This document shows positions 1 through 5,541 of a stretch of 6,704 nucleotides of DNA, one piece after another. Below the pieces are notes generated by a model. That model worked only from the letters and a program-made list of their open reading frames with translations, did not search any database and was not told the DNA's origin. Within the stretch, counting starts at the first letter, position 1. Every line of letters starts with the position of its first letter. Source of the DNA: Clostridia bacterium (GTDB lineage Bacteria > Bacillota > Clostridia > Peptostreptococcales > Anaerovoracaceae); assembly GCA_024403215.1 (NCBI GenBank), contig JAKSSJ010000053.1:1-6704 (forward strand), in the 5' to 3' direction. A program made the position numbers and the translations under genes.

Positions 1-2
1 TA

Positions 3-167
3 TCGCTCTTTCTGGCGATTCCTGGTATGATCAACCAGCTGTATATGTCCGGTGATCTGGATGTGCTGGTAACCATGCCTTTTACTCCAATGCAGATCGT
101 GACGGCTAAATTGGTAAATGCAGGTTTTCTGACTGCGTTCACCAAAACGAGCCTGGTTGCAGCGTAA
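3..167 (+). pseudogene. ABC-2 type transporter permease fragment, cut off at a junction near 108
   Basis: The reading frame opens off the left edge and ends at TAA 165-167. Its first 36 or so residues (to about position 110) read as the cytoplasmic loop region of an ABC-2 family permease: a hydrophobic start, then Y-M-S-G-D-L-D-V-L, then M-P-F-T-P-M-Q-I-V-T-A-K. This matches the family pattern of an aspartate-leucine stretch followed by a 'LP(I/F)xPxxI..AK' segment in exporters that move substrates across the membrane. From about 111 on, the frame only reads out of frame through the RsgA tail, so the last 18 residues are not genuine permease. A normal protein would continue for several more membrane helices. 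G+C is about 47% here and five of the leucines are CTG, unlike the genes downstream. The permease call rests on motif resemblance only, and the substrate cannot be told. Confidence 0.6.
105..113. other. Chimeric junction between permease fragment and rsgA tail
   Basis: Permease-like coding in the third frame gives way to RsgA-like coding in the second frame within these few bases. The RsgA frame is closed upstream by TAA at 107-109, so the RsgA match cannot extend left of 110, while the permease match fades just after its A-K codons at 105-110. Base composition and codon choice change at the same place. I infer a join of two unrelated sequences, either in the assembly or in the genome. Confidence 0.7.
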
Positions 168-259
168 TAGAGGCTGTAAGTGAGGGACTTATTTCAAGGT
201 CTCGCTACGATTCATATATCGATATTTATAATTCAATCAAAAAGAATAGAGCATATTAA
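110..259 (+). CDS. rsgA: Ribosome small-subunit GTPase RsgA, C-terminal 49 residues only
   Basis: RsgA (YjeQ) is a circularly permuted GTPase that checks late 30S ribosomal subunit maturation in the cytoplasm. Only its tail is present. The reading from 110 gives I-G-K-C-R-F-S-D-C-V-H-Q-N-E-P-G-C, which has the family's zinc ligands with exact spacing Cys-x4-Cys-x-His-x5-Cys (codons at 119, 134, 140 and 158), followed by the typical E-A-V-S-E-G-L-I-S-R-S-R-Y helix and a stop at 257-259. The OB-fold and the GTPase domain (some 240 residues) are missing because the sequence changes identity at about 108. The gene ends 17 bases before rpe, and rsgA next to rpe is a familiar arrangement in Bacillota, which supports the call. 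An in-frame stop at 107-109 means this piece has no start of its own. Confidence 0.9.
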   Translation: MGKCRFSDCVHQNEPGCSVIEAVSEGLISRSRYDSYIDIYNSIKKNRAY

Positions 260-264
260 TTTTT

Positions 265-270
265 AAGGAG
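265..270 (+). promoter_or_regulatory. Ribosome binding site of rpe
   Basis: AAGGAG lies six bases before the ATG at 277 and fixes the rpe start. Confidence 0.85.
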
Positions 271-276
271 AGCGTT

Positions 277-930
277 ATGGCATATCTTGCACCGTCAATA
301 CTTAGTGCTGATTTTTCGGAACTTAAAAGACAAATATCATTGATTGAAAAAGGAAAAGCTGATTACATTCATGTAGATGTAATGGATGGAGCCTTTGTTC
401 CTAATATTACATTTGGTGCACCTGTAATGAAGAGTCTTCTTGGAAAGACTAAGCTTCCTTTTGATGTTCACCTTATGATTGAAAACCCAGAACAAAGGGT
501 TGCTGATTTTGTTACTGAAAATACTGAGTTTATTACTTTCCATTATGAGGCAACGAATCATTCTCATAGGCTCATACAGCAGATTAAATCTCTTGGAGTA
601 AAAGCAGGTGTTGCTATTAATCCTGCTACGCCAATTTGGATGCTGGAAGATATATTAACTGATGTAGATATGATTCTCATCATGTCTGTAAACCCTGGCT
701 TTGGAGGACAAAAATTTATTCCAGTTGCTATGGATAAGATTGCAGAGCTCAATCAAGTAAGATTTGAGGCTGATTTAAATTATCTTATTGAAGTTGATGG
801 CGGAGTAAATGAAAAGAATGCTGCACAGCTTGTTGAGCTTGGAACTGATATTATTGTTGCTGGCTCGGCAATATTTGGTGCAGAGGATATTACAGCTAAG
901 ACTAAGGAATTTAAAAAGCTCATTAAATAA
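277..930 (+). CDS. rpe: Ribulose-phosphate 3-epimerase
   Basis: This cytoplasmic enzyme interconverts D-ribulose 5-phosphate and D-xylulose 5-phosphate in the pentose phosphate pathway. At 217 residues it is the normal family length and reads as one complete TIM barrel. The active-site and metal-binding residues are visible: Ser10 in S-I-L-S-A-D, His32 and Asp34 in H-V-D-V-M-D-G, His65 in D-V-H-L-M-I, the M-S-V-N-P-G-F-G-G-Q loop at 136-145, Asp174 in V-D-G-G-V, and Ser197 in the phosphate-binding A-G-S-A-I-F end. The gene follows rsgA by 17 bases and precedes lepA by 37 bases, so it is probably transcribed with them from a promoter left of the window. The start is set by AAGGAG six bases upstream. 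Confidence 0.98.
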   Translation: MAYLAPSILSADFSELKRQISLIEKGKADYIHVDVMDGAFVPNITFGAPVMKSLLGKTKLPFDVHLMIENPEQRVADFVTENTEFITFHYEATNHSHRLIQQIKSLGVKAGVAINPATPIWMLEDILTDVDMILIMSVNPGFGGQKFIPVAMDKIAELNQVRFEADLNYLIEVDGGVNEKNAAQLVELGTDIIVAGSAIFGAEDITAKTKEFKKLIK

Positions 931-967
931 TTATTTGCTTTGATAGGTAAATAGCTTAACGTAAATT

Positions 968-2779
968 ATGAACGATTATCAACAGTACATTAGAAATTTT
1001 AGTATCATTGCTCACATCGACCACGGTAAATCTACCCTGGCCGATCGTTTGATTGAGAATACTGGAACTGTTGCTCATAGAGATATGAAGGAACAGTTTT
1101 TGGATAACATGGAGCTTGAGAGAGAACGTGGTATTACTATTAAGCTCCAGACAACAAGGCTCATATATAAAGCAAAGGATGGCAATGAGTATATCTTAAA
1201 TCTTATCGATACTCCGGGTCATGTTGACTTTAACTACGAGGTTTCTCGCTCGCTTGCAGCATGCGAGGGAGCAGTTTTGGTTGTAGATTCCACTCAGGGT
1301 GTTGAGGCTCAGACTCTTGCAAATGTTTATCTCGCACTTGATGAAAATCTTGAGATTTTGCCAGTGCTAAATAAAATTGATCTTGCTTCATCTCATCCTG
1401 ATGAAGTTAAAGAAGAAATAGAAGATGTTATTGGGCTTGATGCAAGTGAAGCTCCTTTGATTTCTGCAAAGGAGGGAATAGGAATTGAGGATGTTCTTGA
1501 GGATATCGTAAAAAATGTTCCTGCTCCAAAAGGAGATTATGATGCACCACTTAAGGCACTCATCTTTGACTCATATTATGATAACTACAAGGGCGTTGTA
1601 ATTTATACAAGAATTGTTGATGGCTCGGTTAAGACCGGAGATACTATTCTTCTTATGAACACTGGTAAGAAGTATGAAGTAACTGAGGTTGGTGTTAATG
1701 CACCTTATCAAACACCAGTTGCAGAGCTTAGTGCCGGCAAGGTAGGTTATAGTTGCGCAAGCATTAAGCAGGTAAAGGATGCAAGAGTTGGTGATACTAT
1801 TACTCTTGCTGATAATCCTACACAAACTCCGCTTCATGGTTATAAGAAGGTTCAGCCTATGGTGTATTGCGGAATTTATCCAACACCAGATGAGAAATAT
1901 GAAAACGTAAAAGACTGCCTTGAGAAGCTTCAGGTTAATGATGCTGCTTTCATTTTTGAACCAGAAACATCTCAGGCTTTAGGTTATGGATTTAGATGTG
2001 GTTTTTTAGGGCTTCTTCATATGGAGATCATTGTTGAGAGGCTCGAAAGAGAATTTAATCTTGAGATTATCACAACCTCGCCATCTGTAATTTACAAAAT
2101 TGTAAATCATGATGGCTCGGAGTACTATATTGAAAATCCAAGCAATCTTCCTGATCCAACAAAATATGATCATATTGAGGAGCCTATGGTTAAGGCAACT
2201 ATTATGGTGCCAAAGGATTATGTAGGAAATATTATGGAGCTTTGTCAGGAGAGGCGAGGAGTGATGGATCACATGGAATACATCACTACCGAAAGAGTTG
2301 GCCTCCATTACATGCTTCCATTAAATGAGGTAATCTATGATTTCTTTGATGCTTTAAAATCTAAAACCAGAGGTTATGGTTCTTTAGACTATGAATTTGA
2401 CCATTATGAAAAGAGCAATCTTGTAAAGCTCGACATCCTGCTTAACAAGGAGCTTGTTGATGCTTTCTCTATGATAGTTCATGAGTCTAAGGCTTTCTAC
2501 AGGGGCAGATTTGTTTGCGAAAAGCTTAAAGAGGTTATTCCTATGCATCAATTTGAGGTTCCTATTCAGGCCGCAATTGGTCAGAAGGTAATAGCTAGAG
2601 AGACTGTTAAGGCTTACAGAAAAGACGTTTTAGCTAAATGCTATGGCGGAGATATTTCAAGAAAGAAGAAGCTTTTGGAAAAGCAGAAGGAAGGTAAGAA
2701 GAGGATGAGGCAGTTTGGTACTGTTGAGGTTCCTCAGGAAGCCTTCACAGCTGTTTTAAAATATGACGAAGATAAGTAA
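968..2779 (+). CDS. lepA: Elongation factor 4, ribosome-associated GTPase LepA
   Basis: LepA (EF-4) is a translational GTPase that acts on the ribosome. It has been linked to back-translocation and to 30S assembly or initiation. The 603 residues match the family length. The G domain shows the P-loop A-H-I-D-H-G-K-S-T (15-23), the switch I region E-R-E-R-G-I-T-I (51-58), D-T-P-G-H-V-D (81-87) and N-K-I-D (135-138). Next come a beta-barrel domain, the EF-G III-like part with G-Y-G-F-R-C-G-F-L-G-L-L-H (from 339), the EF-G V-like part, and the LepA-specific C-terminal domain with Y-G-G-D-I-S-R-K-K-K (from 559). The start is certain in frame: a TAA lies at 962-964 and the P-loop begins 14 residues in. 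No Shine-Dalgarno sequence precedes it; the nearest candidate, TAGG, ends about 20 bases away. Confidence 0.99.
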   Translation: MNDYQQYIRNFSIIAHIDHGKSTLADRLIENTGTVAHRDMKEQFLDNMELERERGITIKLQTTRLIYKAKDGNEYILNLIDTPGHVDFNYEVSRSLAACEGAVLVVDSTQGVEAQTLANVYLALDENLEILPVLNKIDLASSHPDEVKEEIEDVIGLDASEAPLISAKEGIGIEDVLEDIVKNVPAPKGDYDAPLKALIFDSYYDNYKGVVIYTRIVDGSVKTGDTILLMNTGKKYEVTEVGVNAPYQTPVAELSAGKVGYSCASIKQVKDARVGDTITLADNPTQTPLHGYKKVQPMVYCGIYPTPDEKYENVKDCLEKLQVNDAAFIFEPETSQALGYGFRCGFLGLLHMEIIVERLEREFNLEIITTSPSVIYKIVNHDGSEYYIENPSNLPDPTKYDHIEEPMVKATIMVPKDYVGNIMELCQERRGVMDHMEYITTERVGLHYMLPLNEVIYDFFDALKSKTRGYGSLDYEFDHYEKSNLVKLDILLNKELVDAFSMIVHESKAFYRGRFVCEKLKEVIPMHQFEVPIQAAIGQKVIARETVKAYRKDVLAKCYGGDISRKKKLLEKQKEGKKRMRQFGTVEVPQEAFTAVLKYDEDK

Positions 2780-2780
2780 T

Positions 2781-2851
2781 AGGCTTGCTTTAATTTGGCT
2801 AGCTATTTGGCCCTCGAATTTCATGTAAAAAGTGCTTGAAATTCCAAGCCT
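2781..2851. repeat. Nested inverted repeats between lepA and rpsT
   Basis: An 8-bp perfect inverted repeat, GAATTTCA (2816-2823) and TGAAATTC (2837-2844), has a 13-base loop. Directly beside its right arm, CAAGCCT (2845-2851) pairs perfectly with AGGCTTG (2781-2787) just after the lepA stop. The two right arms are contiguous, so together they could form one 15-bp helix with a 28-base bulge on the left side. No T-run follows, so it is not a classical terminator. The right arm of the inner repeat covers most of the -35 box of the rpsT promoter, which would suit an operator site or a 3'-end structure of the lepA transcript. The role is inference. Confidence 0.5.
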
Positions 2852-2864
2852 TAGGTAGTAAAAT
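2836..2864 (+). promoter_or_regulatory. Sigma-A type promoter of rpsT
   Basis: TTGAAA (2836-2841), a 17-base spacer and TAAAAT (2859-2864) make a near-consensus housekeeping promoter. Transcription would begin near 2871, giving a leader of about 30 bases before rpsT. This lets S20 be made independently of lepA. Confidence 0.8.
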
Positions 2865-2901
2865 ATTCGTTGCGATAATTCGTGAAAGTGGGGTGTATAT
2901 T

Positions 2902-3171
2902 ATGGCGAATATCAAATCTGCAAAGAAAAGAATCACTGTTATTCAGAACAAAACTTTAGTAAACAGACGCGTTAAGGATTCCCTTAAGGCTATCATTAAG
3001 AACTTCTATAAGGCTCTTGATGCTAAGGATTTTGCTACAGCTCAAGAAAAGCTCGTTCTCGCTGAGAAGAAGCTTATGAAGGCTGCATCTAAGAACATCA
3101 TTCATAAGAATGCTGCTTCTAGAAAAGTATCCAGAATGACAGTTGCCCTTAACAAGGCAAAAGCAGAATAA
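2902..3171 (+). CDS. rpsT: 30S ribosomal protein S20
   Basis: S20 is a primary binding protein of 16S rRNA in the small ribosomal subunit. The 89-residue product has the standard S20 opening M-A-N-I-K-S-A-K-K-R, the N-x-x-x-x-N-R-R-V-K segment, and an alanine- and lysine-rich helical body ending in the family's I-H-K-N-A-A-S-R-K-x-S-R signature. Length is normal (family about 82-90). A longer reading begins at TTG 2836, but that TTG is part of the promoter -35 box, so the ATG at 2902 is the start. The GGGGTG stretch around 2890-2895 can serve as a modest ribosome binding site six bases away. The gene sits between its own promoter and a strong terminator, so it is a single-gene unit that may also receive read-through from lepA. 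Confidence 0.98.
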   Translation: MANIKSAKKRITVIQNKTLVNRRVKDSLKAIIKNFYKALDAKDFATAQEKLVLAEKKLMKAASKNIIHKNAASRKVSRMTVALNKAKAE

Positions 3172-3187
3172 TCTCACCCGTCCCCAC

Positions 3188-3204
3188 AGCGCAAGTTAAG
3201 CGCT
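3188..3204 (+). repeat. Small hairpin in the rpsT 3' untranslated region
   Basis: AGCGC (3188-3192) and GCGCT (3200-3204) form a perfect 5-bp stem with a 7-base loop, four bases before the terminator stem. It may protect the 3' end of the transcript or may be chance. Confidence 0.4.
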
Positions 3205-3208
3205 ACTT

Positions 3209-3238
3209 AAAAACCAGGAGTGTCTCCCTGGTTTTTTT
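3209..3238 (+). terminator. Rho-independent terminator after rpsT
   Basis: The stem pairs AAAAACCAGG (3209-3218) with CCTGGTTTTT (3227-3236) around an 8-base loop, and the right arm runs into seven Ts (3232-3238). The matching A-run on the left means it could also stop transcription from the other side, although no opposite-strand gene is seen. It separates the translation block from the competence block. Confidence 0.93.
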
Positions 3239-3313
3239 ATTTGCCTCAACGACTCCGCTCGCCGCCTAGCAAGAAATTTAACCCTGAGTTGAAGGGGATT
3301 AGTAAGTTAAATA

Positions 3314-3342
3314 TTGACAGGGAATAATTGACATGGTAATAT
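3314..3342 (+). promoter_or_regulatory. Strong sigma-A promoter of the yraN-comM-dprA unit
   Basis: TTGACA (3314-3319), exactly 17 bases, then TAATAT (3337-3342) form a near-perfect promoter 54 bases before the yraN GTG start. A second TTGACA lies at 3328-3333, and 17 bases after it is TAGATA (3351-3356), a poor -10. The second copy could be an overlapping weak promoter. The transcription start is expected near 3349. Confidence 0.85.
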
Positions 3343-3384
3343 TAAGCAAATAGATAGAAAAATGGTAGTTTGAATATGAATGCT

Positions 3385-3389
3385 AGGAG
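3385..3389 (+). promoter_or_regulatory. Ribosome binding site that decides the yraN start
   Basis: AGGAG lies seven bases before GTG 3397. The earlier in-frame starts TTG 3370 and ATG 3376 have no such site in front, and the family does not need the extra residues. Confidence 0.75.
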
Positions 3390-3396
3390 AAAATCT

Positions 3397-3876
3397 GTGG
3401 CAAAAGGCAGTACAGAGAAGAGGATTACTGAAAAGAAAATTACTGAGAAACGCAGGATTGGTAATGAAGGGGAGGATCTGGCGTGCAAGTATCTAATTAA
3501 ACATGGTTATAAGATTGTTGATAGGAATTTTGCCTGTAAGATTGGCGAGATAGACATTATCGCTTTTAAGGCGGGCCGGGCAGGCAGCGCTGAATTTAGG
3601 AAGAAGGCTACACTGTGCTTTGTTGAGGTAAAAAGCAGGAACAGCCTTGCTTACGGTTTGCCGTGTCAGGCAGTGTCTTTCCCAAAGCAACGCCGCATAA
3701 TTTTAACTGCCCAGGCGTATTGGAAAAGATATCTTAAAGGGCCAGGAAGATTTGGAAAGTTTGCTGGCTTTGACATAAAAGATATTATGTTCAGATTTGA
3801 TATTGTAGAAATCTTAAGACTTCCTGAGGGGGATTATATAAGGCATCTTGAGAACGCGTTTTCTGCAAATTCTTGA
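3397..3876 (+). CDS. yraN: UPF0102 family protein YraN, restriction-endonuclease-like fold
   Basis: This family has a PD-(D/E)xK nuclease-like fold and is usually found beside comM, dprA or rnhB. Its biochemical role is not settled. With a GTG start the product is 159 residues, longer than the usual 115-130. The core is clear: G-N-E-G-E-D-L-A-C-K-Y-L (22-33), R-N-F (43-45), G-E-I-D-I-I-A (50-56) and F-V-E-V-K-S-R (75-81). Asp53, Glu77 and Lys79 stand where the nuclease-type residues are expected, and a conserved region with G-L-P follows. Two parts are unusual: a charged N-terminal lead with three five-residue repeats (T-E-K-R-I, T-E-K-K-I, T-E-K-R-R at 6-20), and an insert of about 15 residues (58-72, G-R-A-G-S-A-E-F) between the two catalytic strands, coded by locally GC-rich DNA. 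It lies 31 bases before comM. If translation instead began at ATG 3376 the protein would gain seven residues. Confidence 0.93.
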   Translation: MAKGSTEKRITEKKITEKRRIGNEGEDLACKYLIKHGYKIVDRNFACKIGEIDIIAFKAGRAGSAEFRKKATLCFVEVKSRNSLAYGLPCQAVSFPKQRRIILTAQAYWKRYLKGPGRFGKFAGFDIKDIMFRFDIVEILRLPEGDYIRHLENAFSANS

Positions 3877-3891
3877 TGCTTTATTTTTTTT

Positions 3892-3900
3892 AGAGGAGGT
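3892..3900 (+). promoter_or_regulatory. Ribosome binding site of comM
   Basis: AGAGGAGGT is close to the full anti-Shine-Dalgarno complement and lies seven bases before ATG 3908. It rules out the upstream in-frame ATG at 3848, which sits inside yraN. Confidence 0.9.
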
Positions 3901-3907
3901 ATTAGAG

Positions 3908-5485
3908 ATGTATGCACGAGTGCTTACTGCTAGTTTAATTGGACTTGCAGGAGAGAAAACATGGGTTGAAGTAGATCTTGAACAAGGTCTTCCAGCATTT
4001 AATGTTGTTGGACTTGTTAATCAAAGCATAAAAGAATCAAGGGATAGAATTAAATCTGCAATTGCAAATTGTGGTTTTGATTTTCCTCTGATTAGGATAA
4101 CGGCAAACTTAACGCCAGCAAATAGAAAAAAGGATGGTAGCCATTACGATCTTCCTATTGCGCTGGCTCTTTTAATTGCTCAGGATGCAGCAGAAACTGG
4201 AGAGTATGATGATGCATTTACAGATGGAAGTATTGCTTGTTTTGGCGAGCTTTCTTTAGACGGAAAGGTAAATAAAGTTGATGGCGCTTTATCCATGCTT
4301 ATTGAACTTAAAAATTCTGGTGTGTCCGCAGTTATCATACCAAAAGGAAATTTATCTGAGGCCATGCTTGTAAAAGGCATGATGCTTTATCCAGTGGAAA
4401 CACTTACAGAGGTATTAGAGTTTGCGGCTAGACTAAAGAATATAGCTTCTGTTGAAGCAGATGGAAATACAAATGAATATCACGAAAATAGTTTTCCTGA
4501 TTTTGCAGATATTAAAGGGCAAGAGTTTGCAAAGCGTGCGGCCGAGGTTGCGGCAGCAGGCATGCATGGAATGTTAATGGTAGGGCCGCCTGGAGTTGGT
4601 AAATCAATGATAGGAAAGAGGATTCCTGGTATTATGCCAGCTCTTTCTTTCCAGGAGAGATTGGATGTAACTCAGATATATTCTGTTGCAGGGCTTATAT
4701 CAGAGAAGAATCCTCTTCTTTGTGATAGGCCTTTTAGAGCACCGCACCATACCATTTCAGCGGCGGCCCTTATAGGAGGCGGCGGCAATCCTAAGCCTGG
4801 CGAGATTTCTCTTGCGCATAATGGCGTTCTATTTTTAGATGAGTTTCCTGAATTTAGTACTCATACTATCGATATGCTAAGGCAGCCGCTTGAAGACGGA
4901 TTTGTGAGCATCACAAGAGTTAATGGAAAGGTTGAATATCCGTCAAGGTTTATGCTTGTCGTTGCTATGAATCCTTGCAGGTGCGGTTATTATGGTGACA
5001 GCATTAAGCCGTGCAGCTGCACAGAAAGTGATAGGCAGAAATACCTGGGAAGGATTTCGGGTCCGCTTCTTGACAGAATTGATATTAATATTTGCATGGA
5101 GAGGATTGTTTATAAAGAATTGGTTGAAGATTACGATTTCGGAAACGAAAAGACTAATAAAAAGCCAAGAGTAATTGATTCAAGGGCCTTAAGAAAAGGG
5201 GTAGAAGCAGCCTTTGCTATGCAAGAGGCAAGATATAAGGGCGAGCCGATTAATTACAATTCTCAGCTAACTCCGCAGCTTATCAAAAAGTATTGTGCCC
5301 TAGATGAAGAGAGCCGGGCCCTGATGGAGACAGCTTTTACAAAATGGAATCTTTCTGCAAGGCAGTACCATAGAATATTAAAAGTCGCTCGCACTATTGC
5401 AGATATTGATCAAAGCGAGCAAATAAAATCAGATCACATTCTAGAAGCACTTAGCTATAGAATGCCAGAGAAGTACTTTAAATAA
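3908..5485 (+). CDS. comM: ComM/YifB family AAA+ ATPase (Mg-chelatase-like)
   Basis: ComM is a ring-forming AAA+ helicase that promotes branch migration when transforming DNA is integrated. Many species carry it even where transformation has not been shown. The 525 residues begin with the family's M-Y-A-R-V-L-T-A-S-L-I-G opening and contain a Lon-protease-like N-terminal domain (about 1-190, without a functional protease implied). The AAA+ module has Walker A G-P-P-G-V-G-K-S (226-233), Walker B V-L-F-L-D-E (307-312), the R-A-P-H-H-T segment between them, L-L-D-R-I-D (387-392), and a C-terminal Mg-chelatase-type lid domain. Cys357, Cys359, Cys369 and Cys371 form a C-x-C-x9-C-x-C set that looks like the family's zinc-binding insert. 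It is slightly longer than the usual 505-515 residues. Its place between yraN and dprA is the standard competence-gene order. Confidence 0.97.
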   Translation: MYARVLTASLIGLAGEKTWVEVDLEQGLPAFNVVGLVNQSIKESRDRIKSAIANCGFDFPLIRITANLTPANRKKDGSHYDLPIALALLIAQDAAETGEYDDAFTDGSIACFGELSLDGKVNKVDGALSMLIELKNSGVSAVIIPKGNLSEAMLVKGMMLYPVETLTEVLEFAARLKNIASVEADGNTNEYHENSFPDFADIKGQEFAKRAAEVAAAGMHGMLMVGPPGVGKSMIGKRIPGIMPALSFQERLDVTQIYSVAGLISEKNPLLCDRPFRAPHHTISAAALIGGGGNPKPGEISLAHNGVLFLDEFPEFSTHTIDMLRQPLEDGFVSITRVNGKVEYPSRFMLVVAMNPCRCGYYGDSIKPCSCTESDRQKYLGRISGPLLDRIDINICMERIVYKELVEDYDFGNEKTNKKPRVIDSRALRKGVEAAFAMQEARYKGEPINYNSQLTPQLIKKYCALDEESRALMETAFTKWNLSARQYHRILKVARTIADIDQSEQIKSDHILEALSYRMPEKYFK

Positions 5486-5492
5486 CATGTAA

Positions 5493-5520
5493 CTTTCTGC
5501 GCCCAGCAGGGCGCAGAAAG
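5493..5520. repeat. Perfect 12-bp hairpin between comM and dprA
   Basis: CTTTCTGCGCCC (5493-5504) pairs perfectly with GGGCGCAGAAAG (5509-5520) around a 4-base AGCA loop. It starts seven bases after the comM stop and ends 21 bases before the dprA ATG. Neither strand has a T-run after the stem, so it is not a classical terminator. It could act as an mRNA processing or stability element, as an attenuator that lowers dprA relative to comM, or as one copy of a dispersed repeat family. These roles are inference. Confidence 0.85.
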
Positions 5521-5541
5521 CTTAAAGATAAAACAAAAACA

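Noticed and set aside
111..167. Continuation of the permease reading frame past the junction
   Set aside because: These codons overlap the RsgA zinc-finger tail in another frame. The resulting residues show no membrane-protein character and stop abruptly.
925..936. AT-only palindrome AAATAATTATTT at the end of rpe as a terminator or binding site
   Set aside because: It is made of A and T only, overlaps the stop codon, and such palindromes are expected by chance in this AT-rich sequence.
1571..1837. Opposite-strand reading frames within lepA, rpe, rpsT, yraN, comM and dprA (also 2006-2308, 2956-3177 and others)
   Set aside because: They lie opposite well-conserved genes and show no recognisable protein features, so they are shadows of the real coding strand.
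2836..2901. A 22-residue N-terminal extension of S20 from TTG 2836
   Set aside because: The TTG is the promoter -35 box and transcription would start downstream of it. S20 proteins begin at the M-A-N-I-K motif.
3283..3298. CCCT and AGGG mini-hairpin in the gap before yraN
   Set aside because: Only four base pairs with no T-run or other context; not distinguishable from chance.
3848..3907. A 20-residue N-terminal extension of ComM from ATG 3848
   Set aside because: It lies inside yraN, has no ribosome binding site, and the ATG at 3908 has a near-perfect one and the family's usual opening.
4992..5174. A 60-residue + strand reading frame inside comM
   Set aside because: It overlaps the conserved cysteine cluster and AAA+ region of comM in another frame and has no ribosome binding site or family resemblance.
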